Positions 35,971 to 47,330 of a DNA stretch of 64,000 bases are shown piece by piece. Numbering within the stretch: the first letter of the stretch is position 1; every line of letters begins with the position of its first letter. The stretch is from the NCBI RefSeq assembly GCF_036417845.1, contig NC_089990.1:1867501-1931500 (forward strand), in the 5' to 3' direction. The translations under genes and the position numbers were made by a program. The DNA is from Apteryx mantelli (taxonomy: Eukaryota; Chordata; Aves; Apterygiformes; Apterygidae). A model generated the notes under the pieces. That model saw only the letters and a program-made list of their open reading frames with translations, did not search any database and was not told the DNA's origin.

Positions 35971-38689
35971 ATTCCAGCTAAACCTGCGTGACTTTCCTAA
36001 AACTCTGGTTCTTGCGTTTAAAATAGAGAGAAAAGGTCAATTAGAGAGAAAACACCTGCTTGTGTGTTTTCTTTAAATCTATATTAACTTATGAGATCAA
36101 TGAGTTGATGTCATGTGCACCATGCAGAAGGAATAAACGAAAGCCATTGATGTGCCAGATGTTTGGTTGTAAAATCTGCAATCTTCATACCAGTGCGAGT
36201 GCAGAGTGTTTTGATTGTTGTTTGTCCACGCTTTCTTTTCTTAAGCAAGAAAAATAAGTAGGGAGATAGTGACTGTGAAGATACTGAGTGGTGATCTGCT
36301 CTGTGATAAATTTTCCTATCAGCCAATGCTTGAGCCAGAGCAGACAGGAAAACTGAGATCAGACAACAGCATTTGGTAGCAACGCACTGACATTTCAGCA
36401 AAAGGTACATCTTTAATATTAGTTACAGGATAGTTCTCTAAAATTTTTTTCTGCAGGATAGGAGATGGCTTGAATCCATAGAACAACCAGTAATGGTCAT
36501 AAGAATAGACTTTTTTGATTCACCATGATTTTTCTGAACTAAAAAACTTTGTTTAGTGAGGAGGGTATAATTACCCTTTGGACCAAACTATACGCACCAA
36601 AGCTGTTCATCCTGGCTGAGCTGGCGCTCCAAGCACACTCCTTCTGGGAGTCATCAGTGAGAAAAAGATGGTTCATCTTTTCCACATCCTCTTTTTCTGA
36701 ATGTAACGCCCCGTAATACGGAGCACAGGAAAGGGAGTTTCTTTCAGACTGAGGCTGCATTATTGCTGGGCCCATAAAACGTGCGAAGAGGACCAGGGTA
36801 CTGTTATCATCTAGCACTGGGACTGGTATCCTTCTTAAAAGACAGGAGGGGAGAAGGAGCACCAGCAGGATCTCCACACTCATGTTTAACCAGCCCTTGA
36901 CAAGTTCAGAGGTACGTGTGAGCCATCAGCATGTTCTCACCACAACAGGGTTGGTGGCTGAGCCTTGAAAACAAAATGCTTGTCCTCCTCTTTTAAACGT
37001 TTCTCCATGTCTAGTGGTTTCTGATGGGTGGAGGGAGCTTCTTCTGCCATATTTGAACAACAGCTAACGTTCTTGGCTCTCTGGATGTTCTCTGTTCCTG
37101 TGTCCTGGGCTTGTGGAGCAGGCTGTCATCAAAACTCTGAGCTTTTCAGTACAACAGTTATTTCCTAGTACCAAAATGGGAAAGGGATTTATTAGTGTGT
37201 GGATTTGGGAAGTTCACAAGTTTTGCAAGTTCAGGTTAAGGTGTCCAGAAAGAGAATCTGGTTAGTGTCTTATTGACCAGCAAGATGCTTGCTTTCATAT
37301 CATGATTTTGCTTGTTACCAGTAAGACTTGGATTTTTGAATACTTTGGTTTGATTTTTCTGGTCAAGCCTCTTTGAGTAGCAGTGCCACTTGGTTTCTTT
37401 ATTTTCGTATTTGGATGACTGGTTGGTGGCAGGACTGTTCAGAAACCTCTGGGTCTCAGCAGACCTTCTCGGCTCTCTCAGCACTTCACTAGCAGGCCTG
37501 AAGTCTCAGCCTCTGGAATTTGTTAGACTACAACTGAACTCCATTTCAACCTGCTTTCATCAGACCAGCTAGCTTTTTGTAGACGGTCTCTTTTGCCGAA
37601 TGGGAGATTTGTCAGGCATGTTTGTATTAGGACTGGATGACCATTTTACGGCACGTGGAAGTATATGCGTGCTTTGTCTTGCTCTGAATGCTTCTGCAAC
37701 CCTTCAGCTCTGGGCTTTTTATGTCCATAATGTCATCAAGTCATAACTGAAGCGACAGTTCCTCCTCCAGTCACCCATGCCCCTCAGTGATAAGTTGCTC
37801 ACTAAATTTGTATTCAAGCGTATGCCTTTTCAGATGTCCCTGACAGGTTGAGTGCTCAGATAAGCCTCTTGGGAGCTCTGCATCTAGTGGTCACGGGAGG
37901 AAGTAAATGCACACATCAGGGTGTTACAGCTCAGGCTGCCAGCAGGTTCTGCCTCGTATCGGCAAACATCACACGCAAGTGCTGGCTAGCAGCAGCACTG
38001 CTGTATTTCATATCAACAAATCATAGCAGTGATCACCTGCTCCTTGTTGGAAGTGGTAAGTCTTTTTTGGATTCGTGTCAGCAGTATATCAGGCATGTAA
38101 ATGTGTTGGCAGACAGCCGTCGTCTTTTTCAGGCTTTTGGATCACAAGTGGAAGATCAACCAGATGTCCTCAAAATCCTCCATATCCTGTGGTTATCTTA
38201 TAGTCAGCCTGTTTAGCTTGGAGTCCAGCAAGGAAAATTTCACTGCTCAGTTCTGTGTCCAGGTCTGCTGAACATCTTTCAGTTCTCATAAAGACAGAAG
38301 CTACTTTAAATCTTTCCTTCTGTCCCTGTATTGCCCGAGTACCTCGGTAAGGAAAGCAGGCGTGATCACCCCTACCCCTGCCTGAGCACTGCTGGCGGCG
38401 GGGCTGGGGTGAGGTGTTTGGTGGAACATCTGCAAAGTCTTTGCCTCCCGGCAATTATTTACCATGCGTTCTTGGAGCTGTGTAACACAGACCCGTGTGC
38501 TTCTCTCCATCCTCCCCCTGCCATGAATAAGAACAAATAGCGCATAGCATGTTATAGTACGTCTAAAATAGTAGCTTAGTTAAAGTCCAGTGGCACTTGG
38601 GCTTCTAGGTTTTCAGGTTTCATTTCTTGGATTTCAGACATTTAGATTGCTCCAAACTCTTCCTTTGAGAGGAATGTGATGTTCTGCAC

Positions 38690-39050
38690 TTAAGTATTTG
38701 CAGCTTACGGTTGCCACAAAGATCCTCATCCTGGTTTTAGAATGAAGATTTTGATCTTGACCTATGAGTCAGAACACACACTTCAATAGCATCTTGGAGA
38801 GCTTATGGTTCAAAGCTGTTTATTATCTGTTATAACAGGCCTTTTATTATGCTGGAAAACTAATTTGCATTGCTTGTTGTAATTAACACTAAAATGTTTA
38901 AACAAAAGTACAGATAGAAATTAAATTTACAGGCATTGAATTCAGTAGCATGAAAATAAACCTTTGATTTGTTTTTCTACTTTGGCAAGAAAGTGATTAG
39001 CTCAAATTAAATTTATGGAAAGCTCTCAACTTGGAATGAGTTATTTAACA
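38690..39050. promoter_or_regulatory. Candidate enhancer / conserved noncoding element
   Basis: An AT-rich block free of recognisable repeats carries a perfect POU octamer (ATTTGCAT, 38863-38870), a homeodomain site (TAATTAA, 38880-38886), a forkhead core (TAAACA within 38899-38906, overlapping palindromic GTTTAAAC) and a LEF/TCF site (CCTTTGAT, 38961-38968). EDA transcription is known to respond to Wnt/LEF1 in ectoderm, so a LEF site inside its first intron is noteworthy. Conservation is not tested; function is inferred from motif density. Confidence 0.4.
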
Positions 39051-41420
39051 AAAAAATGCACCACAAATTACCAGAGCAGCTTGAGGAAGAACTGAGCTTT
39101 CACTTGTAGAAGTTGGTTGAAGTGAAACTTAGCTGTTTTGGGTGCATGAGGTGCACACCCTGGAAAACTGTCAGCATCTGCCCCTAAGGACCTGCTTAGG
39201 GGCTGAATGCTGGCACCAGCCCCGCTGGTAATGCCAAGAGTGCTGAGGCTGGGTTTAGGCCCTGCTTTAGTCTCCTTGATCTAGCGACTGTTTGGGAGGG
39301 GTTGGCATTATAAGCAGTATGAAGGAGGACCAAGATACCACCGATTAAAATCTGTATGCAGGAGCAAGGGCTGCATCCTGTCTCAAAGTGGGTTCTAGCC
39401 CAGCGCGCTCTCACTGTTTTTCATTCCCAAAATACTAACACCAAGTCATGACTTTCCTCCGACCCGCAGGGACCAGTGGAGGCTGTGTCAAGGTGTGCGA
39501 ATCGGTGATCAAAACGGAGCTAGCACGAAGCACGATGTGCTTCAGGATGTTTGGTCTGGTGGATGTGTCGGCACAGTACCTGCTCAGTACGTCGTCAGAT
39601 GAGCGGCGTCTCTGCTCCGTCGAGTCTCACCTTGCAGTCGGGGTCGTTGCCTTCATCAGGGAGGGGGGATGTGAGTTAGCTGAACTTGAGACTGTTTTGC
39701 TCCAGTGCCTCAAGTGAGCCATCGCATAGGGTTAAATGGAAGAGATGTTTTGCTTTGGCGTCTTGTACCGTTTGTGTCTCTGCGCTGTGCTTTTCTGCAG
39801 TATGTGCCTGTGCGCTAGCCCTCGGACAGTGTCTGCGTTTTCCGCCGTGTCTGGAAGCAGCACCAGTGTGCCACTTCTGCACCTCTGGGAGACTGTTCGG
39901 TGGAGGCTGAAATACGTTTGGAAACCCGCCTTTTTAACTGGGGTGGGAGAAACTGCTCCCTGAGCAAAGAGGGATGGAAATTGTACCCTCGCTCTTCTGT
40001 TCCCAGGGCAGCGGAGGCGGTGGTAGATACTGAATGACCAGGAAAAAGCGTATCTGCAATAAATAAGTCTCCCCCTTCTGCAAAACATGTAAGGTGATTC
40101 TGGAAAAGTCTTTTTGGGCTAGAAGACACTTTTACATATTCGTCCTCAAATGAAGTCATCAAAACCAGACCATTTCTGCTCTGATTTATAGAGCCAGCTT
40201 AGACAAAATTTATATTGCGAGAAAATGCTCTCTTGGTAAGGTTTGGATTCTCTTCTATTGTTTTGAATTTTTTTGTTTTATGACTGTGATTTCCATAGTT
40301 ATAACTAATTTGTACCGTCTGGGACCGAGGCTCTGAGTTGTCCATGTGTTGGTCTTGAGCTGCTGCAAAGATTAATGGGTGAGTATGTGTTCCCCAGGGT
40401 TAGGGCTGCTGTGATTTATAGTTCAGAGACCTCTCGGACTGCTCCAGTCTGTCTGGCAGAAAGTTTTGGTAGTCAAAAAAAAGGCAGGGAGAGAGCTTGT
40501 CTCTCTCCCTTCAGGTCTTCTGTGGTGGTGAGCTGACCAAGAAGGGGTGTTTTTGGCCAATAATTTGCAGCTGCAGGGAAGAGCTCTGGAAACTCGATGA
40601 TATTTGTTCTAAACATACTTGTAGTGTGGTATTGCTCTGGAGGATATCTGACAAAAGATTTAGGTTTGAAAAGTTACAGCTAGTTAAAAATGAGGTCTGT
40701 CCCAAAGATTCATGCATAGTAAGATTAAAATCTGGGCACTTAATAAAATGTATTGAAAGCTTCATGTCTATCCATGTTCCTGATCCCTTGGCAATTTGGC
40801 AGCTTTAGAATGGTATTTCCTCCTGGAAAAAATCTTCTTTATGTGGGTGAAAAACAACATGGCAAGGGTCCTGTTTGCACAGAGGCAATGCTGAATATAC
40901 TTAAATAAATAAAAATACTTGAAATAAATAAATACTTGTTATTCAGATTAATTGCAGTTGCTATTTGTACCAGATAATGTAAGTTTTCTGCAAAAGTATG
41001 CTGGATTTCTTTTGGTTAGATGGTGGCCTCCCTACAGTTTAGCAAACAGGCAGGCGAGTCAGCTTTCCTAGTGGCAGTGTGATTCATTTACACTGTTAAT
41101 TTCTGCTTTTTAATGACCATTTTCTTTTGCTTTGATTCACTGCTTGTTTTAATCTTTGCAAGAACCTGGTGATGAAATACGCTTGTAACCTCTGCTGCGG
41201 TTCTCGTCCCCATCAATGTAAGCGCTTGGCTGCTTGTCTTTGGGAGGCAGGACTCGGCTTTGCCTCTGTGCCTGCGAAGCTGTGAGCTAGCCTGGGCGAT
41301 GGACGCTGCTGCGGGCTCATGCCCAGCGAGCGGAGACGGCGGACGGGGCCCGGACACGTGCAGGAGGTGCTGCGGCGCTCCAGCGGAAAGCTGGTGTCTC
41401 TGAGCCCGCAGTATTTTGCA
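39051..41420 (+). other. EDA intron 1: no gene seen
   Basis: No gene is supported. A CpG-richer patch lies at about 39460-39660, and (AAATA)/(AAAT)-type simple sequence lies at 40903-40937. A 41290-41400 CpG-rich patch precedes the CR1-like fragment. Confidence 0.65.
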
Positions 41421-41424
41421 GTGG

Positions 41425-41480
41425 CTCTAAGTGAGCTGGGTTGGAAGGGACGTTAATGCTTTTTTATGCCAATCTCCTAT
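41425..41480 (+). repeat. CR1 LINE 3'-tail fragment (probable)
   Basis: 'gggttggaagggacgttaat', followed by a diverged stretch ending 'gccaatctcct', resembles the avian CR1 3' end ('gttggaagggacctttaagg…catctagtccaac'). The terminal 8-bp repeats typical of intact CR1 ends are not seen. It is short and old. Confidence 0.42.
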
Positions 41481-41619
41481 GTAGGTGAAGGCTTGACACG
41501 GCAGCAACAAAAGTAATGGCAGCCACAGGAAAAAAGGAATAGCCCCAGGTTGCTTTTCTGTACGCTAATTGTATAGTTAACAGACAGTATTATAGGATCC
41601 AAACCGAAGAAACTGAGCT

Positions 41620-41900
41620 CGGTGGCCGTAATCCAAAGAATTGGCAGAATCCTCATAACGTAATTAATTTAGCTAACGCAACTGCATGACACTGTGCATG
41701 TACTGAAAATACCTGAGCTAAAGTAATTGCCAATCCATTACCTAGGAAGAATAGATGCAAATGTGCTTTTAAATGCATGCAACTAATTTGCAGATAGTGA
41801 TGAGCTTTGGCAAAGCTTACACTAGCTCTACATACTATCTTGCTTAATCTTCTTTGCTATGCTAGCTTAATTACAACACTCGTACCTTTAAAATACAGCT
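41620..41900. promoter_or_regulatory. Candidate enhancer / conserved noncoding element (strongest in window)
   Basis: This stretch packs TAATCC (41629-41634), TAATTAATT (41661-41669), several TAATT/AATTG sites, a perfect POU octamer ATGCAAAT (41755-41762), ATTTGCA sites and TTAATTA (41867-41873) into under 300 bp. It has no microsatellite or repeat signature. The texture (balanced strands, many overlapping homeodomain/POU words, no ORF) is that of deeply conserved vertebrate developmental elements. Conservation and activity are inferred, not shown. Confidence 0.45.
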
Positions 41901-44900
41901 GTGATGAATGAAAATGCTTTATGACGGTGTCAGGGTGGTTAAATACCATGGGTAGTAGTCGAGGCTTCCGCTGTCCTCATTAGCTGCCTTCTCTTACCTA
42001 CTTAAACATCCTGCAGGACTTCGGAAGCATTTCATTCATTTCCCCCCAAACCAGTGTTACTGGATGAATCAGGAACTGCTGTTTTCATTTTGAGAAACTC
42101 TTTTCTTGATAGACTCTTAATGCCTGGCTCAGTTGTGGGAAGGGAAGTTTGGCAGGAGCGTGCGTGCGTGTGCGTTGTTCTCCTTTCTTGTCCCGAGCGG
42201 CTGGAGGGAGCGTCGTTCGGCTCTGCTGCTGCACGTGTTCCTCCCGGCCTGCTCGCCGGGAGCTGCAGCGCATCTGTCAAACACGTACGGGTTCTAGCCT
42301 AAACCCCTATCCAGGATGTAAGAATGTCTCAAGTAATGGTATTAGAACTCAGCTTTTCAGGGGCATGTCACACAAAGTAAATTTTTTGATAATGTGCTTT
42401 TAGTCTTGTCTTTGAAGCAGGTACCTTTTAGTGTTGTTTTTTTTTTTTTTAAGAACAGTTGCTCTGCACTTCCACTGTGAGGTACTCTGACTTTCTCCAG
42501 TGGCACCATTATTTAGAAATGAAAATTAATAACTTTGTGAGGAGGTTTTTTTGTTTGCCTTTTTTTTTTCTTTTTTTTCCTCCTTTGGTTCAGACAACAG
42601 AGACTCGGTTCTGGGATCGGGAGTCCTTGAGCAGTCTGTGGCTGTCTCCCACACACCTGATGTGCCACATCATGCATACCTAATATGAGACAAAATATTT
42701 GTAGCATCATCTTAAATCTGTGCTGAACATTGTGTTGTGGAAAGCGTGTGTCTTGGTGCATGTCTGGGCAAACGGCAGAAGTGAAGTTGGGAGTAGAGTA
42801 CCTATTAAGGGCATTAAACAATTATTCATAACTCAGACATTTTCTGCTTCCAAACCACTTGCTTCTCTCTGCCTGCTTTAATGCACTAAACTTTTGTTTC
42901 CTAGTTATTTAGAGTCTGAGATTTATTTAAATATGTATCTGTGTTCTGTTGGTCATATTAAGAGATGACAAATCTGCTGCTACCTCATACAAGTCAGGAG
43001 GAGCTCGTACATAACTCTGCTACGGGGGACTGATGCTGAGCCTCAGGAGCAGGCAGAGGCTTGAAGGCTCCTTTTCGTTGCTCCAGTGTTTCTGGCCTAC
43101 TAGGGAGTGCTTTCATCAAGGTCCTTTTCTTGAGGATAGCAGTTAATCAAACAGCTTACCTTTGAGCGATAGGCCATCTGCAAATCCTTGCTCTTCAGAC
43201 CTGAGTTTCTTTAGCAGTTTGTCTGAGGTTGCCTTGGGCACTGCTGCGCGGGTGCCTGGTACGTCAGCTGGGGGACACGCTCCGTCTGCCTGCGGGAACA
43301 GAGCCCAGGCTTTGGGAAGTCTTTGGGAGGGAGTAACGGCACCATCTGTCAGCCGGTAGTTTCTGAGTCCGTCACGGCTGCTCTGGTGGGGTTTACCACG
43401 CTGCTCCCTTGTAAGCATTAACCAAGGCTCACAGATGTGCTAGTAGCCCATAACTGCAAAGACTGAGCGGGTCCTGCCCATCCATCACCACCCAAGCTTA
43501 TGTGTACCCAGATCTGCAGCTTGCACTAGTCTAGACATGGTGCTGACAGCATGTCCCGTTCCCATCCTGCCCTGAGAGATAGCTGGCTCCGTATCAGCAA
43601 AACTTCCCAGCCTCTGCAGGGCTTTCAGGGAACATGACATGATCATGGTGACTCTGTGGCACTCCTATGGGATGTGGCAGTGAATGGGTGATATTTATCT
43701 CGTATTCTGGTCTGCTCGGGCTTGCAGCTGGGGATTTTGTTGGTACGCTTTTCTTTCCCCCGGTTCAGAGGGTTCCTGCCCAGGGTACGATGAGAAAAGT
43801 TGTTGATTATCCTGCCTGTGGCAATGGAAGTACTCCACGGAACGGAAGTACTGCTGGTAACTAACCTCTCTTCAAAGATATGCTCTTAGGTTTGCGTTAA
43901 GAAGGGATGCCTGAAAATGGATGAACTAGGTTACGTTTGAATTCAGTGCAAGTGAGGCGTTACAAGATATGCCGGAAGCTAACTTAAAGAAGGTAAATCA
44001 TAAAAACAGTGGAATAACAGCTTCCATCACTGGCTTCTTGCACCTTCCCCTGCCTTCAGTTATTCAGTGCTCTGGATGTAATAAATGTGGTGATTTCTTG
44101 CTTTTTTTGTTAAAGTTGTTGAAGTTAAGCACATTTAGTTTGAGAGGGTTTTGATGAAAATCTGCGCATGTTCTATATCACTGTGTAGCGCAAGAGCAAT
44201 AGCCACTAATTGGTATGGCTCTTTAAACTGTTAACTTTTATTTGATATTCTGTCTAATGCATGTATAAGGGAACTATTTTGATAAATGCAGTTACAAGCA
44301 CTGCTCCTGGCTAGAATGGTAGCAGCTAATCCACAGAAACTTGTGCAGCCCGACCTTTTGTTGCTTTCCATTTTGCATAATTCTGCAGAACGGGATATGT
44401 CAACACTCAGGTGTTTGACAAAGAGCCACTTAAGGGCGTGTAGATGAAATGATAAACCAAGACAGAACAAGTAAGTGTTGGGACATGCAGTTGGATATCA
44501 AGTCTGCACAAAAACAGCTGTTTTATAAAGCCATCCTCTTTTGTTAATAGAAAACACAGTATCCCAGAAGGCAGCAAGTTCGGGAGGTGCAGAGTGACTT
44601 ATACTTTCAGTTGAAGCATAATTGGTTTCTTAACCGAATTAGCTGATGTTATTTTGAATTTTACGTTTGTGCTTCTGGGATGCTGCACATTTCATCCCTT
44701 TCAGATACTCTTTCTCCTTTTCTCTTTCTTTCTCAACTCTAAAAGTTGAAAGAGGGCTTCTGTTTCTTCTCCTTTTGAATGCTGACCTTACTGCACAAGG
44801 TTGTGTGACTTTCTGCTCTCCCTTCCAAGTGGTGTATGGGAGCATCTGGTAATGAGGGGTCTGCTTATTGATTTTTCTACATTTCTGCAACTAAGATCAC

Positions 44901-46737
44901 ATACGTGTACTTCGGGGTCTCTTGCCAGTGTAACTGTATTGGCAAAGTGTTCGTATTTCAGACCCAAGTCTATCTGCAAAGCCATGCTTTGTAGCGTCAT
45001 GGGCAGAACCTCCCCTCTGAGCAAAGCAAACTGAAGTGGTAAAGGTGCACTTCTGCTGTTGGAAGTCTCCTGTGTGCAGGGCACCTGATGGTACAGCTGC
45101 CAGTCAAAGATCACGGCCCTACATGCTCCTCAAAGTTGTTAATGCTAACCAGAAGCCTACAGAGGCCTGGACTGTTTTGCTACCATTTGGAATTTGCAAG
45201 GTTTCTAATAGTTTTCCTTCTAGATTATGTTATATTTATCTGTGGACAGCTATAACCCAAGAGCTCAAGCTTTCTTTCTTTGCCCCTGCATAGAACTATT
45301 GATTGTTTGCTGTCATTTTTGACAGAATTCAAAACCCTTTTCCAACATAATATTCATGGTATTAAATCCATAAAAGTGTGTGTGCATACTTTTGTACTGC
45401 TAAGAATATCTGAATTAGTCCAGTATATTCATCCATTCAGTTATTTGGGTTCGTGTCTGTGATTTAAGACAATATGGTCTCCTCTGTCATACTGGATGTA
45501 TTTGGGTTGTTTTAGTAGGGTGTTGTATGGCATTAGTATTGGTCATTTCATTAATATTAGTATTATGAAGTCTTTAGTATTCCCTTTTTATTCAGTTGAA
45601 GGAATTCTAAGCAAAAGGGAAACTGTAGGCTGTGGTTTGAGCAGTTCTGAGATTACTGAGAGAACATATACATCTCAAAAGGAGGGAGAAGTTGCTGGCA
45701 AGTAAAGCTAAGATTAAAACCACTGTGTATATTTGGAAGGGGTGTAGATCACTGATCCTGTGCACTTGTTCTAACAATAGATTTCCTTGCCCTCTTCCTG
45801 TGCTGCTGTTGGAAGTAACAAGAACTGGAGACTTTCCTGGGTGGGTAAGGAGTCTGGTAATACCTCTGTGACTTCCGTGTCATTTGAGTATGAGTATCCA
45901 CGTTCTAGGGTGCAGTGCCTCCTCCCAGGTCAATCAGAAGGTGGTTTGCAGGAGTTCCCCCTCTTTGCCCCCACTGTACCATTTCAGTACTGTTGACTTG
46001 TAAAGAAGCTTCAGCCTCACTGGGGATCTACACTGCAAAGTCCTCGCAAAGCTAGAGATCCTTTAGGGTCACTTTGTGCTCACCTGTTAAAAATTTGACC
46101 TCATCTGATCTTTGGAGATAGTTAATAGAAAAAGGGAAACCTGCCTGCCCTTCTTCCTTTCCTCCTGTTCTTCCAAAAGGTTCCTTGGGGAAACCATTTT
46201 TCCTTCTTTGCAGTATCTGCTCTTTTGCAGTCATAGCTTTCTTGAGCTATCTGTACAAAGTTTGTGTCAGCAGCCCTGCAAATGTCAGCCTGGTCTCACA
46301 TGAGATACCATCTCATCCAGCGGCAAGGAGTATAAGTGCCCTTCCATCTGTTCGTCCTGACGTCTTGGGATAGAAGCAGCTGCAACTCTGCATTACTCTG
46401 TATGTGTACGTTCTCATCATCACCACATCTAAGCATTGCACTCTACTGACACACTTGATTATAGGGCTAACTCAGCTTCTTTAATACAAATATTCTGTAT
46501 GGTGACCAAAGACTATACTCAGTCTGGTTTTGGCACAGCAAGCAGGGAGACTAGCTTCTTATATTTTGCATTCTGATTTTGGATTGCTCTGACGTCTGAC
46601 TGTCAAGAAATGTCCTTATGTTAAAGCTTTCAGCTTCACTCCTTGAGTGAGCAGCGCTTCTTTCCTAGGACAGTTGTAGGTCATTTGCTTCTCACAGATG
46701 TGATTCAAATTAAATGCTGGCTAAGCTTCACAATCAG

Positions 46738-46763
46738 TTGTTGACACAATCAAGTGTCAACAA
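46738..46763. repeat. Perfect 10-bp inverted repeat with 6-nt loop
   Basis: TTGTTGACAC (46738-46747) and GTGTCAACAA (46754-46763) are exact inverse complements around AATCAA. No associated element is recognised. Confidence 0.85.
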
Positions 46764-47009
46764 AGCTCAGTCAATTGAGTTTGTAGTAAGAAGCACAGTT
46801 ACACTTTAAAAGGGCTAACCTCAGTCTAGCTAAATATTTACCTTGTCCGGTGCTTGAGTGCCTTTTCCGAGTAGCTGCATGTTTGGAAGATGAATTTCAT
46901 TGTGCTTCTGGGGAGGAAGATATTCACTGGGAAGATGAGAAGTAGGGAACGGACAGAATGCCCCAGATCCTCATCAATAATAAAGGAGCTTTAAATTAAA
47001 AGTCAAAAC

Positions 47010-47085
47010 CCTCACCTTGCCCAGGATCTCTCAGTTGTTACAACTGGAGAAGAACCAATCCCCAGAATGTCAGTGTGTTCTAATT
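47010..47085 (-). repeat. Weak MIR-like segment
   Basis: 'ccttgcccaggatctctcag', then 'actggagaagaaccaatccc', follow the order of reverse MIR consensus (TTGCCCAAGGTCACACAG … GAACCCAG). Divergence is high. Confidence 0.33.
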
Positions 47086-47227
47086 CAGGACAGGTTTTTC
47101 CTCTCCTTGCTGTTTCTCGGGATGCATGTGCAGAAGGACCTGAAGAATCAGTAGCGAGCTGCACGTCCCCGTTGTCAGCAGTGTGCGATGCTGTTTCGTT
47201 GCAGCTCTCCCAGAATGCTTAAAGGCT

Positions 47228-47330
47228 CCGAGACTTGCAGAAGATCACATAGTCGGTATAATTGAGAGAAGTGGGTGGAAATATTCCGGGATTCCTTGAA
47301 TTAAAAAGTATAAGGCAGCAGTCTGGCCTG
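47228..47330 (-). repeat. Weak MIR-like segment
   Basis: 'gacttgcagaagatcacata' recalls reverse MIR 'aacttgcccaaggtcacaca', with a following diverged 'gggattccttgaat'. Only one block is convincing, so it could be chance. Confidence 0.28.

Larger units (their letters stand above)
32641..38680 (+). other. EDA intron 1: no gene seen
   Basis: No gene is supported. It contains a perfect 10-bp hairpin (34211-34234), a 49-bp tandem duplication (34899-34996) within a CpG-richer patch, and a minus-oriented MIR-like SINE (about 35835-35970). A 114-codon minus-strand frame at 36539-36883 starts with a hydrophobic stretch but shows no family signature. Confidence 0.7.

Noticed and set aside
36539..36883. 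114-codon minus-strand frame with a hydrophobic N-terminus resembling a signal peptide
   Set aside because: The hydrophobic start is the only feature. The remainder has no family motif, no polyadenylation signal was found just downstream, and the length is within chance expectation.
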